Positions 44,809-54,046 of a DNA stretch of 64,000 bases are shown piece by piece. Numbering within the stretch: position 1 is the stretch's first letter; each line of letters opens with the position of its first letter. The notes beneath the pieces were generated by a model that saw only the letters and a list, made by a program, of their open reading frames with translations, was not told the DNA's origin and made no database searches. The position numbers and the translations under genes are program-made. This stretch comes from Oscillospiraceae bacterium (GTDB lineage: Bacteria > Bacillota > Clostridia > Oscillospirales > Acutalibacteraceae), in contig SVPC01000002.1 of assembly GCA_015066095.1 (NCBI GenBank), positions 1 to 64,000 on the forward strand, read 5' to 3'.

Positions 44809-47196
44809 TTAGTTTTTGAGTGTGGCTATGGTTACGCCATTTTCACCTTCACCAAATGTACCAAGGCGGAAAGTATCTATGCTCTTGTGATGTCTTAAAT
44901 GCGCCTGTATATTTTTACGCAGCACACCCGTTCCCTTTCCGTGAATAATTCTTATGGTTTCAAGTCCCGACAAAATTGCATTGTCAATATAGTTATCAAG
45001 TTCCATAATTGCTTCGTCACTTGCCTGTCCGCGCAAATCAATCTCACCCGATATTACACGGTCTTTACGCGAAGCAATACCCGAAACATTACGGGTTTTC
45101 TTAATTTCGGTAGACGGCGCATTTTTAGATTTAAGACGCAAATTCTCAAAATCCACCCACATTTTTATAGAACCCGACATAACATAAGCCTGTTTTTTAT
45201 CGGCTTTAACATCAATAACCGTCGCGTCGCGGTTTAGTTCTGCAATTATTACAATATCACCTTTTTCGAGTGTTTTTACTGCTTCACCCGAAACCTTACG
45301 GCTTATAACCGGATTGGCTTCATCTTCAAGTTCTTTTAAGGTGTTTTTAAACATACCCCGCGCTTTTTCCTGCATTTTAGCGGCATTTTCGGCATTGATT
45401 GCCTTTTTCATCTCTTCAAGTTCATTCAAAAGAAGCGATGATTTATACCTTGCATTTTCTATTATAGCATTAGCCTTTTCACGTGTCTGGTCCATAAGTT
45501 TTTGAGTTTTAATTTCAAGCTCATGTTCACGCATATCGCTTTTTTTCTTGGCATCCATCATTTCAGAACGCAGTTTCCGGGCGATTTCACGCTCTTTTTC
45601 GGCTTGACGTGTAGCATTTTCAAGCGATGCTACCACCTTTTCAAAACGCAAATCTTCTTCGTTTATCTGATTTTTTGCCGTTTCGATAATATCCTTTTCA
45701 AGACCCAATTTGCCCGAAATAGCAAACGCATTAGAACGCCCCGGCATACCGATTATAAGGCGGTATGTAGGTTTGAGTGTTGCCACATCAAACTCGCACG
45801 ATGCGTTTTGCACACCGTCTGCATCAATAGCATACGATTTAAGTTCAGGATAGTGGGTTGTTGCCACAACGCGACTGCCATAAGCCGAAAGCCTCATTAA
45901 AATCGCCTTAGCAAGTGCCGCCCCCTCAACAGGGTCTGTACCTGCGCAAAGCTCGTCAAACAGCACTAGTGAATCATCATCGGCATTTTTAAGTATGTTT
46001 ATGATATTAACCATATGAGACGAGAAGGTAGAAAGCGACTGTTCAATGCTTTGCTCGTCACCGATATCGGCAAAAACCGAGCCGTAAACCGCAACACGGC
46101 TACCGTCATCACAAGGAATCATAAGACCGCACATAGTCATAAGTGTCATAAGTCCCACAGTCTTAAGTGTAACAGTTTTACCGCCTGTGTTAGGACCTGT
46201 AATTATAAGGGTGTTATACTCCTTGCCAAGTTCTACTGTAATAGGAACCACTGTTTTATAATTTATAAGCGGATGACGTGCATTTTTAAGGTAAGTTATA
46301 CCGTCTTTGTTTATTTGCGGTACAACCGCTTTCATCTTATAAGCCAAACGGGCTTTTGCAAAAATAAGATTAAGTTCTGTCAAAGCATCATAAGACGGAA
46401 TGATACTGTTGCAAAAACTACCTGCTTCTGCCGATAATTCAGCCAAAATACGGTCAATTTCTTCCTTTTCTTTGAGTTTTAATACACGGATTTCGTTATT
46501 TGTTTCTACAACCGTCATAGGCTCAACAAAAATGGTAGAGCCCGTAGCAGATGTATCGTGAACAATACCGCTCACCTGACCTTTGTGCTCGGCTTTTACA
46601 GGCACTACAAATCTGCCGTCGCGTTGGGTTATAATGGCTTCCTGTAAATATTTTGCAGTGGGACCTTTTATGATTTTCTCCAAACTTTCGCGTAATTTTG
46701 CCGATTTTGATGCTATTTTACGGCGAATATCATAAAGTGTGGGTGAAGCGTTATCATTAAGTTCTTCTTCATTTTTTATAGCAAAATTTATTTTATCTTC
46801 AAGATATTTGTTAGGCACAAGACCTGAAAAATAATCTTCAAGCGATGTATTTTCCATACTAAGACAATTACTGCGCCACTCTTTTACAACCCTTATAGCG
46901 CGTAAGGTTTCAGCAATACTTATAAGTTCAGGTATGGAAAGTACCGCCAGAGACTGTGCACGGCGCAAAGCATTAGAAACATTTTTAGCACCTGCGAAAT
47001 TTGGTGCCGAATATTTTGCCATGAAAATATATGCATCCTCTGTATTGCGAAGCAAAGTTTCCACCATAGAAAAATCGGTTTGGGGGATAATTTCCAATGC
47101 TTTACTGCGCGAATCTTCAATAGAAGTTTCGGCGCTTAAAAGTTCCAATATTTTATCCAGTTCCAATGTCTTTAAATATCGCTTACTTACTGACAT
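44809..47196 (-). CDS. mutS2: MutS2 ATPase with Smr domain
   Basis: MutS2 acts in recombination control or, as shown in Bacillus, on collided ribosomes. The 795-residue protein lacks the mismatch-recognition domain of MutS. It has Walker A GPNTGGKT (~335), Walker B LVLFDELCAGTDP, a long coiled coil (~515-640), and a C-terminal Smr domain with IDLRGQA and HGKGTGVLR. It follows recO directly. The phosphonate operon starts 52 bp after its stop. Confidence 0.95.
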   Translation of the reverse strand: MSVSKRYLKTLELDKILELLSAETSIEDSRSKALEIIPQTDFSMVETLLRNTEDAYIFMAKYSAPNFAGAKNVSNALRRAQSLAVLSIPELISIAETLRAIRVVKEWRSNCLSMENTSLEDYFSGLVPNKYLEDKINFAIKNEEELNDNASPTLYDIRRKIASKSAKLRESLEKIIKGPTAKYLQEAIITQRDGRFVVPVKAEHKGQVSGIVHDTSATGSTIFVEPMTVVETNNEIRVLKLKEKEEIDRILAELSAEAGSFCNSIIPSYDALTELNLIFAKARLAYKMKAVVPQINKDGITYLKNARHPLINYKTVVPITVELGKEYNTLIITGPNTGGKTVTLKTVGLMTLMTMCGLMIPCDDGSRVAVYGSVFADIGDEQSIEQSLSTFSSHMVNIINILKNADDDSLVLFDELCAGTDPVEGAALAKAILMRLSAYGSRVVATTHYPELKSYAIDADGVQNASCEFDVATLKPTYRLIIGMPGRSNAFAISGKLGLEKDIIETAKNQINEEDLRFEKVVASLENATRQAEKEREIARKLRSEMMDAKKKSDMREHELEIKTQKLMDQTREKANAIIENARYKSSLLLNELEEMKKAINAENAAKMQEKARGMFKNTLKELEDEANPVISRKVSGEAVKTLEKGDIVIIAELNRDATVIDVKADKKQAYVMSGSIKMWVDFENLRLKSKNAPSTEIKKTRNVSGIASRKDRVISGEIDLRGQASDEAIMELDNYIDNAILSGLETIRIIHGKGTGVLRKNIQAHLRHHKSIDTFRLGTFGEGENGVTIATLKN

Positions 47197-47955
47197 TTAT
47201 TTCTCCTTAATGCTATTGTAAAATTCAAGTGTAGAAAAGCGGTGGTCGGTCTGCATTGTTATGTATTCACCAGTAATTTCTTCCAGTTCCCTTGCCTTTT
47301 TTTCGGGAATTTCGAAAGAATAAAGGTTACCCATTTTTGAATAAACAATATGCCTCATTGCGCTCAACAATGTACGGTCAATAGCACGGGCTCTGCCGTT
47401 TTTTTCACATTCCACACAACAAAGGCTACCGCTATCTATCATAAAAAACATCACATTATCTTCAAACTTGCCGCAGTTTTCACAGGCGACCAAGTCGGGC
47501 GCATAACCCGAAAGGGTTGCCACGCGCAGTTCGGTTATTGCTTTCATAAGAGCAGGGCTTCGCTTTTGCTTAGTCAGAAAATGAAGCGAGTTTAAAATAA
47601 GGCGCAAAAGTTCTTCATTCTTTTCGCCCGATACCGCGAACTCACTTGCCAACTCGCAAAAATACTGCGAAAGAGATAAAACTTCAATATCACTTCCCGC
47701 ACCGAAAAACACACTTTCAGGCACGGCTTCATATATCCGCAAACTGCCGTTTTTATTTTTGATTGTAAAACTGCCATATGTAAGAAGCGAGGTAGCACTC
47801 GCTTTTTTAGATTTTATATTTTTAGCACCACTTGCAAAGGCTTTCAATATGCCATAGTCACGACTGAAGAGAGTGACTAATCGGTCGCTCTCCCCGATTT
47901 TCATTTCCTTTATTACCAACGCCTGCGTGGTGAATCGGTTTTCCTGCTGTGACAC
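47197..47955 (-). CDS. recO: DNA repair protein RecO
   Basis: RecO loads RecA on SSB-coated DNA with RecR. The 252-residue protein has the N-terminal OB fold (TQALVIKEMKIGESDRLVTL) and a zinc-finger pair CENC and CVEC (~150-180). The start is GTG at 47955 with a perfect AAAGGAGG upstream. The yqzL-like frame overlaps its first ~98 bases. Confidence 0.93.
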   Translation of the reverse strand: MSQQENRFTTQALVIKEMKIGESDRLVTLFSRDYGILKAFASGAKNIKSKKASATSLLTYGSFTIKNKNGSLRIYEAVPESVFFGAGSDIEVLSLSQYFCELASEFAVSGEKNEELLRLILNSLHFLTKQKRSPALMKAITELRVATLSGYAPDLVACENCGKFEDNVMFFMIDSGSLCCVECEKNGRARAIDRTLLSAMRHIVYSKMGNLYSFEIPEKKARELEEITGEYITMQTDHRFSTLEFYNSIKEK

Positions 47956-48049
47956 TATCGCTTCCTCCTTTGCAAGAATTTACAAAATACAAATAATCGG
48001 TCACTTTGCCGCTTTTGGTAAAGCGTATCCAACTGCTTTCAAATTTCAT
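47858..48049 (-). CDS. YqzL-like small protein overlapping recO
   Basis: The 63-codon frame starts at ATG 48049 with MKFESSWIRFTKSGKVTDYLYF, which matches the N-terminal pattern of YqzL proteins (Trp, Phe, Thr-Gly, Tyr-Leu) found between era and reco in Firmicutes. YqzL is usually shorter. The last ~32 residues here overlap recO in another frame and look unselected. The function is unknown. The genomic position supports the call. Confidence 0.6.
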   Translation of the reverse strand: MKFESSWIRFTKSGKVTDYLYFVNSCKGGSDSVTAGKPIHHAGVGNKGNENRGERPISHSLQS

Positions 48050-48103
48050 AATATCACCCAAAAATAGTTTTAGGTGATGTTGCGAAAATATTAAAGGTAA
48101 AAA

Positions 48104-49024
48104 TTAGTCTAAACCGAAAGTATGTATAAGACCCTGACGGTTACGCCAATCTTCCTTAACTTTTACCCATAATTTTACAGTGGCTTTAATACCGAAAAAG
48201 TTTTCGATATCGCGCCTTGCCATTGTGCCAATTCGTTTAAGCATAGCGCCGTTTTTACCGATAATTATGCCTTTGTGGGAGTCTTTTTCGCAAATAATGG
48301 TGGCTTCCACCTCGACAATCGGCTCACCGAGTGTAGTATCGCGTTCAAAAAAGCGTTCTAAATCCACCGCAATACCGTGCGGTACTTCTTTGTCAAGTGT
48401 GCGAAGCAATTTTTCGCGTATCATTTCGGCAACCATAACCTTTTCAGGTTGGTCGGTAACATCGTCATCGGGGAAATAATGTACCGACGGCTTTGAAAAT
48501 TTGCCAAGTTCATTAAGTAAAATATTCACACCGTCACCCGTCTTAGCAGAAAGCGGAATTACGGTTTCAAAATTGAACTCTTTGGTGTATGCGGTAATAA
48601 GGGTTAAAAGTTCTTCTTTTTTCTCTAATAAATCTATCTTATTTATTACAAGAACCGCCTTAAGTTTACGCTTTTTAAGCTCTGTTATCAGTTCCATTTC
48701 GGCAGGGGGTAAATTATCCCCATCAAAACCGAATTTCGGGTTGGCTTCCACCACCAAAACTGCCGCATCAACATCACTCATACCGTCACTTACGGCTTTG
48801 TTCATATTCTTGTCAAGTTGATTTCTGGCTCTGTGAAAACCTGGGGTATCAATAAAAACAATTTGATTTTCGCCCTCGGTCTTTATACCCATAATTTTAG
48901 TGCGCGTAGTCTGTGGCTTGTCCGATACAATCGCCACTTTTTGACCTAAAATTTTATTCATTAGTGAAGATTTACCCACATTGGGTCTTCCGATAATTGT
49001 AATAAATGCAGATGTTTGTTTCAT
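48104..49024 (-). CDS. era: GTPase Era
   Basis: Era is a GTPase needed for 30S assembly through 16S rRNA 3'-end binding. The 306-residue protein has G1 GRPNVGKSS (~12), G3 DTPGFH, G4 NKID and a C-terminal KH domain with IIGKNGAMLKRIG (~250). It follows ybeY by 3 bp, a standard linkage. Confidence 0.97.
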   Translation of the reverse strand: MKQTSAFITIIGRPNVGKSSLMNKILGQKVAIVSDKPQTTRTKIMGIKTEGENQIVFIDTPGFHRARNQLDKNMNKAVSDGMSDVDAAVLVVEANPKFGFDGDNLPPAEMELITELKKRKLKAVLVINKIDLLEKKEELLTLITAYTKEFNFETVIPLSAKTGDGVNILLNELGKFSKPSVHYFPDDDVTDQPEKVMVAEMIREKLLRTLDKEVPHGIAVDLERFFERDTTLGEPIVEVEATIICEKDSHKGIIIGKNGAMLKRIGTMARRDIENFFGIKATVKLWVKVKEDWRNRQGLIHTFGLD

Positions 49025-49027
49025 AAT

Positions 49028-49510
49028 TTACACCTTATTGATAGCTAAACCTAATAAATCAAGTATAGCTTCTTCCTTTTCTCTCATAATAGCCTGTTCC
49101 ATACCGCCGTTTACGTGGTCGTAACCCAAAAGGTGAAGCATAGAATGTACTGTCAAAAACGCGAGTTCACGTTCAAAAGAATGGCCGTAAAGATTTGCCT
49201 GTGCTTCGGCGTGTTCATAGGAAATCACAATATCGCCCAGCATATATGCCCCGTTTTCGGGGTTTATATCATACTCACCGTTTTCACCCAAAGGGAAAGA
49301 CAACACATCGGTCGATGCATCTATATTCCTGTAATCGCGGTTCATTTCTTTTATAATCTCATCATTTACAATGCTCACATCTATCTGTGAAGGCTCACAA
49401 AACCCCTCGTATGCCAAGGTGGCATTACACGCCTTTCTTATAAGCAAACGGCAACCCGTAGGCAATTTAAAGCCTTTTTGTTTAACCGAAATATTAACCT
49501 TTACGCTCAT
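49028..49510 (-). CDS. ybeY: Endoribonuclease YbeY, rRNA maturation factor
   Basis: YbeY is a zinc-dependent RNase for 16S rRNA processing and ribosome quality control. ATG at 49510 follows GGAGAG; a longer frame to 49531 adds residues lacking an SD. The 160-residue protein has the metal motif HSMLHLLGYDH (~119), the family HGxLHLxGYDH pattern with Ser in place of Gly. It overlaps the phoH 3' end by 17 bases. Confidence 0.95.
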   Translation of the reverse strand: MSVKVNISVKQKGFKLPTGCRLLIRKACNATLAYEGFCEPSQIDVSIVNDEIIKEMNRDYRNIDASTDVLSFPLGENGEYDINPENGAYMLGDIVISYEHAEAQANLYGHSFERELAFLTVHSMLHLLGYDHVNGGMEQAIMREKEEAILDLLGLAINKV

Positions 49511-50465
49511 TTTTCTCTCCGTTTCTTTCATACGCTTTAATAATTTCCTGTACCAATCGATGACGGACTACATCCTTTTCATTAAGCCTGCATATTGCAA
49601 TATCGTCAATACCTTTAAGAATCCTTACCGCATCTTTAAGACCCGATTTTTTACCGTCGGGCAGGTCGATTTGGGTAATATCACCCGTAACTACCGCTTT
49701 AGAATTAAAGCCCAAACGGGTTAAAAACATTTTCATTTGTTCGCTTGTGGTGTTTTGCGCTTCGTCAAGGATAATAAAACTATCGTCAAGTGTTCTTCCG
49801 CGCATATACGCCAAAGGTGCTACCTCAATGTCACCGCGCTCAACATACTTTTGAAAATTTTCAGAACCCAACATTTCGAACAAAGCATCATATAAAGGGC
49901 GCAAATACGGGTCTATTTTCTGTTGCAAATCACCCGGCAAAAACCCTAATCTTTCACCTGCTTCTACTGCAGGACGGGTTAAAATAATGCGGTTTACGGT
50001 TTTGGCTCTAAAAGCAGACACCGCCTGTGCCACAGCCAAGTAGGTTTTACCCGTACCGGCAGGACCTACACCGATTGTTATAGTATTGTTTTTTATAGCG
50101 TCTATATATTTACGCTGACCGAGTGTTTTTGCCTTTACCGGTTTACCCGACGCAGTAATGCAGACACAATCAGCCGAATATAAACCGTCTATCTGATTGT
50201 CTTCGCCGTCGGCCACAAGACTCACCGCATAATCGACATTTTGCTTACCTATTTGCTCACCTTTGTTTATCATTTTAATCAAACATTCGATAGTTTTTAC
50301 CGCTGACATAACATCTTCCGGTTCGCCCTTAACCTTAACACTGCTACCGTGCGAAGTAATAACCACCGAATATTTTTTCTCGATTTCTTTTATGTTTTCA
50401 TCAAAATTACCGAACAAATTTACAAGTTGTTCTATTCTTTCGGTATCTATCGTTTTTTCGAACAT
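49494..50465 (-). CDS. phoH: PhoH-family ATPase (PhoL type)
   Basis: The 323-residue protein has a KH-like N-terminal part (~25-80) and a P-loop ATPase domain with Walker A GPAGTGKTYLA (~145) and Walker B FIILDEAQNT (~245). It probably works in RNA metabolism with YbeY. ATG at 50465 is preceded by GGAG at six bases; a TTG at 50477 is less likely. In Bacillus the same yqfC-yqfD-phoH-ybeY order occurs. Confidence 0.93.
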   Translation of the reverse strand: MFEKTIDTERIEQLVNLFGNFDENIKEIEKKYSVVITSHGSSVKVKGEPEDVMSAVKTIECLIKMINKGEQIGKQNVDYAVSLVADGEDNQIDGLYSADCVCITASGKPVKAKTLGQRKYIDAIKNNTITIGVGPAGTGKTYLAVAQAVSAFRAKTVNRIILTRPAVEAGERLGFLPGDLQQKIDPYLRPLYDALFEMLGSENFQKYVERGDIEVAPLAYMRGRTLDDSFIILDEAQNTTSEQMKMFLTRLGFNSKAVVTGDITQIDLPDGKKSGLKDAVRILKGIDDIAICRLNEKDVVRHRLVQEIIKAYERNGEKNERKG

Positions 50466-50495
50466 ACACTTCTCCAAAATAATATAATCTATATT

Positions 50496-50523
50496 ATTAT
50501 ATCATAATATTACGAATTTTCAA
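50496..50523 (-). promoter_or_regulatory. Predicted promoter of the phoH-ybeY-era operon
   Basis: TTGAAA (50518-50523), a 16-base spacer and TATAAT (50496-50501) on the minus strand lie ~30 bases before the phoH ATG. Confidence 0.65.
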
Positions 50524-50652
50524 ACATTTATTAAATTATAATTTCAAAAAGAAAAAATTATAGTTTGTCGCGTGCCGCGACAGGCAATTACGCCTTTACA
50601 CTTAATAAAATCTCAACCCCTTATCCCCGACCATATAGACACATATGAATTG

Positions 50653-50841
50653 TAGTTTATCGGGGAGATAAAAAACAAAAAGCCTCCCTTGTGTAAAGGG
50701 AGGTGGGTTTGCGTAAGCAAACTCGGAGGGATTGTAATACCTTTTAAATACTAAAAAATCAAACAATCCCCCACCGCTTCGCGGAGCCCCCTTTACACAA
50801 AGGGGCCATTGGTCTGTGCTTTTCATTAGTCCGATAAACTA
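50653..50841. repeat. MITE-like palindromic element between yqfD and phoH
   Basis: Perfect 11-bp inverted repeats TAGTTTATCGG (50653-50663) and CCGATAAACTA (50831-50841) bound a 189-bp segment. Its inner halves also pair: CCTCCCTTGTGTAAAGGG near 50683 against CCCCTTTACACAAAGGGG near 50789, plus smaller hairpins. It fills much of the 384-bp gene-free gap 50466-50849, which also has a palindrome GTCGCGTGCCGCGAC near 50568. The 74-codon frame across it is a by-product of the repeat. Confidence 0.75.
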
Positions 50842-50849
50842 TAACTTTC

Positions 50850-51989
50850 CTACCCTATCATTATATTTCCCCCTGTTGTTATTTCTTTATTTTCTAAAAT
50901 CACCGCTTTAAGTATTGCTGTATCTTCGTTTTGTAAAAACTCTTTTTCTTTAATTTTACCATTATACTGCTTTGCTAATTTGCTGTCTAACATATCACAC
51001 GCTTTATCATAACTCAACTGTTGTGTGCTTTCTTTGTAAAAGGCAAAACGCTTGGTATAGAGCGTTATAGGTAATTTGCGCGAAAACAAAGTTGCTTGTT
51101 TTTTGTGCAGTGTAAAGGTGTATTTCCCCTTTTCACTGCCAATATAAAGCGGGATTTTAATGCCAAAAAACTCCAACACACTTTTTTCTTTTATCTTTCC
51201 CGTAGGATATTTCACCTTATTATTAAGTGCCTGTTCAAGCAGTATCTCTGTTTCGCAATCCGCTTTTATTTTACCAATAGAATGTACAAATTTTGTGCCA
51301 CTTTGATTTTCTATTATACCCGATACCAAAACATCGCCTTTGCTTACTACATCGCCCACTTTTACAAGGCAGTTTCCTGCCGTTACATCTATATGGGTTA
51401 TAATGCCGTCAGAAGTTGATACCAAATTACACGGAACAGAGTTATCTTCTTGTTTTTGTTTGATTTCAGTAACATTCACAGTAAGGCAACTGCCCTCCAC
51501 ATTAAGACTTGCCCATGCGAGTTTATCGCATTTTAAAAGCAACTCCTGTGCTAATGCTTTAGCCTTTATATTCTTTGAACTCATACCCGTATGAATTCCT
51601 AATTCCTGACACGATGCTATAATTTCCTGTTCTTTCACAGTTTTTAGCCCCTCAACCTCTATTACCCATATATGTCCCGACATAACATACAAAAAAACAA
51701 AAAATACAATAATTCCGCTAAAAACACCGAATCTTTTATTGTAACGCTTTATAAAAAACGGAAAACCCTTTTTATCAATTATGTGTACCCTTATACCGCT
51801 TTTACGAAGTATAGCGGGTAATTTCAAAAAGTCTTTAACCAACATTTTACAGCGAATTCTCTGCTTAACATATCTTGCCGACCAAATATTTATGCCACTT
51901 TTCGAGCAAATATTTAAAACCTTTTCAGGGTAAATGCCGTAAAATTCCACCTCTAAAACACCGCAAAAAAATCTATATAAAAAAAGCAT
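50850..51989 (-). CDS. yqfD: Sporulation protein YqfD
   Basis: The 379-residue protein has a cytoplasmic N-terminal region (~1-85), one transmembrane helix (~90-110, FSGIIVFFVFLYVMSGHIWV), and a forespore-facing domain beginning IEVEGLKTVKEQEI. This layout and its pairing with yqfC identify YqfD, a sigma-E-regulated sporulation protein of unclear biochemical role. It follows yqfC by 9 bp. Confidence 0.9.
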   Translation of the reverse strand: MLFLYRFFCGVLEVEFYGIYPEKVLNICSKSGINIWSARYVKQRIRCKMLVKDFLKLPAILRKSGIRVHIIDKKGFPFFIKRYNKRFGVFSGIIVFFVFLYVMSGHIWVIEVEGLKTVKEQEIIASCQELGIHTGMSSKNIKAKALAQELLLKCDKLAWASLNVEGSCLTVNVTEIKQKQEDNSVPCNLVSTSDGIITHIDVTAGNCLVKVGDVVSKGDVLVSGIIENQSGTKFVHSIGKIKADCETEILLEQALNNKVKYPTGKIKEKSVLEFFGIKIPLYIGSEKGKYTFTLHKKQATLFSRKLPITLYTKRFAFYKESTQQLSYDKACDMLDSKLAKQYNGKIKEKEFLQNEDTAILKAVILENKEITTGGNIMIG

Positions 51990-51998
51990 ACTAAACCC

Positions 51999-52295
51999 CT
52001 ACTCACAAAACTCCAAAGTTGATATTTTACCGCCCACGGTTATAGTGTTTTCTTCGAAAGAACTAATATCAAAATCACTGCCGCAAAGTATTAGTGCGCC
52101 ATTTTTAAGCCTCAGTTTCAAGTAATTTTGGTTATACTCATAAACGCCTAAACACCCCTCAATAATAATGCGTTTATTGCCAAACATTTCAATCTGCGGA
52201 CCTTTCAAAAATTCTTTTTCAATACCGTCTGCCATAGAAAAAATTTTCCATTTTTCTTTCTTTTTACTGCTTTCTACCTTTAATCGTTTTGCCAA
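51999..52295 (-). CDS. yqfC: YabP/YqfC-family sporulation protein
   Basis: This 98-residue protein has the YabP/YqfC beta-rich core (GPQIEMFGNKRIIIEGCLGV, LKNGALILCGSDFDISSFEE). The start is TTG at 52295 with GGGGGAG eight bases upstream. It is the first gene of the yqfC-yqfD pair and divergent from the ylbJ-like gene. Confidence 0.88.
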   Translation of the reverse strand: MAKRLKVESSKKKEKWKIFSMADGIEKEFLKGPQIEMFGNKRIIIEGCLGVYEYNQNYLKLRLKNGALILCGSDFDISSFEENTITVGGKISTLEFCE

Positions 52296-52358
52296 TGCCC
52301 CATCTCCCCCGTAATAATGCTATGTGTAAATAAATAAAATAATTCATAGGTGATAAAT

Positions 52359-53396
52359 ATGAAAAAATTTATATATACCATAAGCACAGTTTCAGTAATT
52401 ATTTTGGCGGTCTTACTGCTTGAACACCCTTTAATATGCAAAGAAGCAATTGCAAGAGGTCTTGGGCTTTGCACACAGATAATCATACCTTCCCTATTCC
52501 CCTTTACATTTTGTGTTTTATTTTTACAACGCGCTTTAGCGGTAAAAAACACCAATTTAAAAAATCTTTACCGTTTTAAATTTTTGGGGTTGCCACCATC
52601 TCTTTTTATTATTTTTTTATTATCGCTTATAGGCGGTTATCCCATAGGCGCAAAATTACTCGCCGAATCTGATGCCACACCCGAAACCGCCTCTGTTATG
52701 ATTAATTTCTGTGTTAATGCAGGACCTGCTTTTATAATTTCCGCCGTAGGAAGCGGTGTTTTTTCTTCGCCACAAATCGGTGTTATTCTGCTTATCTCCC
52801 ACATAATACCGCCATTTATAATCGCCTTTATTTCACGTAAAAAATTGAATATATGCCAAAATCAAAAGCAACCGACCCATTTAAGTTTTAGTGATAATTT
52901 TATATTATCCGCAACCCAAAGCGCTTCGGCGCTTAAGAGCATTTGCATTTATGTATTGCTTTTTTCTGTGGTTTGCGCGTACATAAACAAATTAGGTCAA
53001 TCTATACCGTTTATAAAGCAAATCGGAATATTTTTAGAGGTTACAAACGGCTTAACACTCACCAAAAATATTTATATAGTTTCGGCTTTACTGGGTTTTG
53101 GCGGTATAAGTGTATGGTTTCAAATTTTTGCCCTTATAAAACAAAAAAGACCAAACCTGTTAAAGTTTAGTCTATGGCGCATTTTTCACGCATTATCGAG
53201 TGCCGGTATAACTTTTATGTTAGTAAAGATATTTCGTCCGCAAATCCCCACCCTTTCAAACGGTATTTCATCAAACTTCTCACCCTTTAGCACTTCCGCC
53301 GCCGTAGGTATTTCGCTGATAATTATGGGTATTTTACTGTTAATATCTATAGGAGATAAAAAATATACTGGAAAATTACTTGACGATATAGTATAA
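52359..53396 (+). CDS. YlbJ-like sporulation integral membrane protein
   Basis: The 345-residue protein has about eight hydrophobic helices with nucleoside-recognition (Gate) motifs (LSLIGGYPIGAKLLAES and NAGPAFIISAVG). The pattern matches YlbJ/SpoVV-type proteins, which help dipicolinic acid cross the spore membranes in Bacillus. That function is transferred by similarity. ATG at 52359 is eight bases after AGG; a GTG at 52350 is an alternative. The 63-bp gap to yqfC must hold both divergent promoters. Confidence 0.85.
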   Translation: MKKFIYTISTVSVIILAVLLLEHPLICKEAIARGLGLCTQIIIPSLFPFTFCVLFLQRALAVKNTNLKNLYRFKFLGLPPSLFIIFLLSLIGGYPIGAKLLAESDATPETASVMINFCVNAGPAFIISAVGSGVFSSPQIGVILLISHIIPPFIIAFISRKKLNICQNQKQPTHLSFSDNFILSATQSASALKSICIYVLLFSVVCAYINKLGQSIPFIKQIGIFLEVTNGLTLTKNIYIVSALLGFGGISVWFQIFALIKQKRPNLLKFSLWRIFHALSSAGITFMLVKIFRPQIPTLSNGISSNFSPFSTSAAVGISLIIMGILLLISIGDKKYTGKLLDDIV

Positions 53397-53418
53397 TAAT
53401 TTCAAAGGATGTGCAAAA

Positions 53419-53634
53419 ATGAGTAAAATCGGTTTTAATAAAAAATTACAAAAATCTTGCGCTTATTGTGTTCACAGCGCAAAACTTGAAATGACAAACG
53501 AAACAATCTGTAAAAAACGCGGTGTTATGGATGAGCGTGATTATTGCCGCAGTTATAAATACGACCCATTAAAACGCGAGCCGCAAAGGGTAAAAATTTC
53601 GGATAATTACTCCGCAGAAGATTTTAAATTGTAA
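53419..53634 (+). CDS. Small conserved Cys-rich protein
   Basis: The 71-residue protein has four cysteines spaced CAYC, C (ICKKRGV) and C (YCRSYKYDP), suggesting a zinc site. Similar small proteins occur in many Clostridia, but I know no function. AAAGGATG precedes the ATG, and it follows the ylbJ-like gene by 22 bp, so it may be co-transcribed. Confidence 0.7.
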   Translation: MSKIGFNKKLQKSCAYCVHSAKLEMTNETICKKRGVMDERDYCRSYKYDPLKREPQRVKISDNYSAEDFKL

Positions 53635-53647
53635 GGAGATTGAAAAA

Positions 53648-53992
53648 ATGTATAATAATATAAGCGGCAAAATCAAAAGTTTAGCAAAATTTTTATTTGG
53701 ACTTTTCGCGATGTTAGGTATCGCTTCAGGTTTAGTGTTATTATTTATTGGATTAACAGAATCGGTAAATGATTTTATTATTAGTGGTATTATTACTATC
53801 ATAGTAGTACCAATTATTGCTTGGATTTCCACTTGGCTTTTGTATGGGTTTGGCGAATTAATAGAAAAGACTTGTATTATAGCCGAAAATACGGAAAATC
53901 TCCGATATATTTCCCCTGAATTTTTTAAAAAAACAGATAGGCGATATATTAAAGAACTCGAAGAACTACAATCAAAGCTCATAATGAAATAA
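53648..53992 (+). CDS. Small membrane protein, function unknown
   Basis: The 114-residue protein has two transmembrane segments (~14-36, AKFLFGLFAMLGIASGLVLL; and ~45-68) and a charged C-terminal tail (RRYIKELEELQSKL) that may form a coiled coil. ATG at 53648 has AAGGAG nine bases upstream, which favours it over the antisense frame. It follows the Cys-rich gene by 13 bp. Not recognised. Confidence 0.7.
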   Translation: MYNNISGKIKSLAKFLFGLFAMLGIASGLVLLFIGLTESVNDFIISGIITIIVVPIIAWISTWLLYGFGELIEKTCIIAENTENLRYISPEFFKKTDRRYIKELEELQSKLIMK

Positions 53993-54015
53993 TTGTAATT
54001 CTGTTATATAAAATC

Positions 54016-54042
54016 AAAACCTCCGCTTTGGCGGAGGTTTTT
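54016..54042. terminator. Bidirectional terminator
   Basis: AAAACCTCCGC and GCGGAGGTTTT form an 11-bp stem with a 4-base loop. It separates the converging small-membrane-protein gene and the 54047-55684 gene, with T runs on both strands. Confidence 0.9.
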
Positions 54043-54046
54043 AGTA

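Noticed and set aside
46015-46437. 140-codon frame on the plus strand
   Set aside because: It is antisense to mutS2, with no SD and no recognisable protein pattern.
50602-50826. 74-codon frame on the minus strand
   Set aside because: It is a translation of the palindromic element; similar frames arise wherever such repeats occur.
52296-52358. Sigma-E promoters for yqfC and the ylbJ-like gene
   Set aside because: Only weak matches (for example CATAGCAT on the minus strand) were seen, not enough to report as features.
53569-53982. 137-codon frame on the minus strand
   Set aside because: It is antisense to the small membrane protein gene, which has a good SD and operon context.
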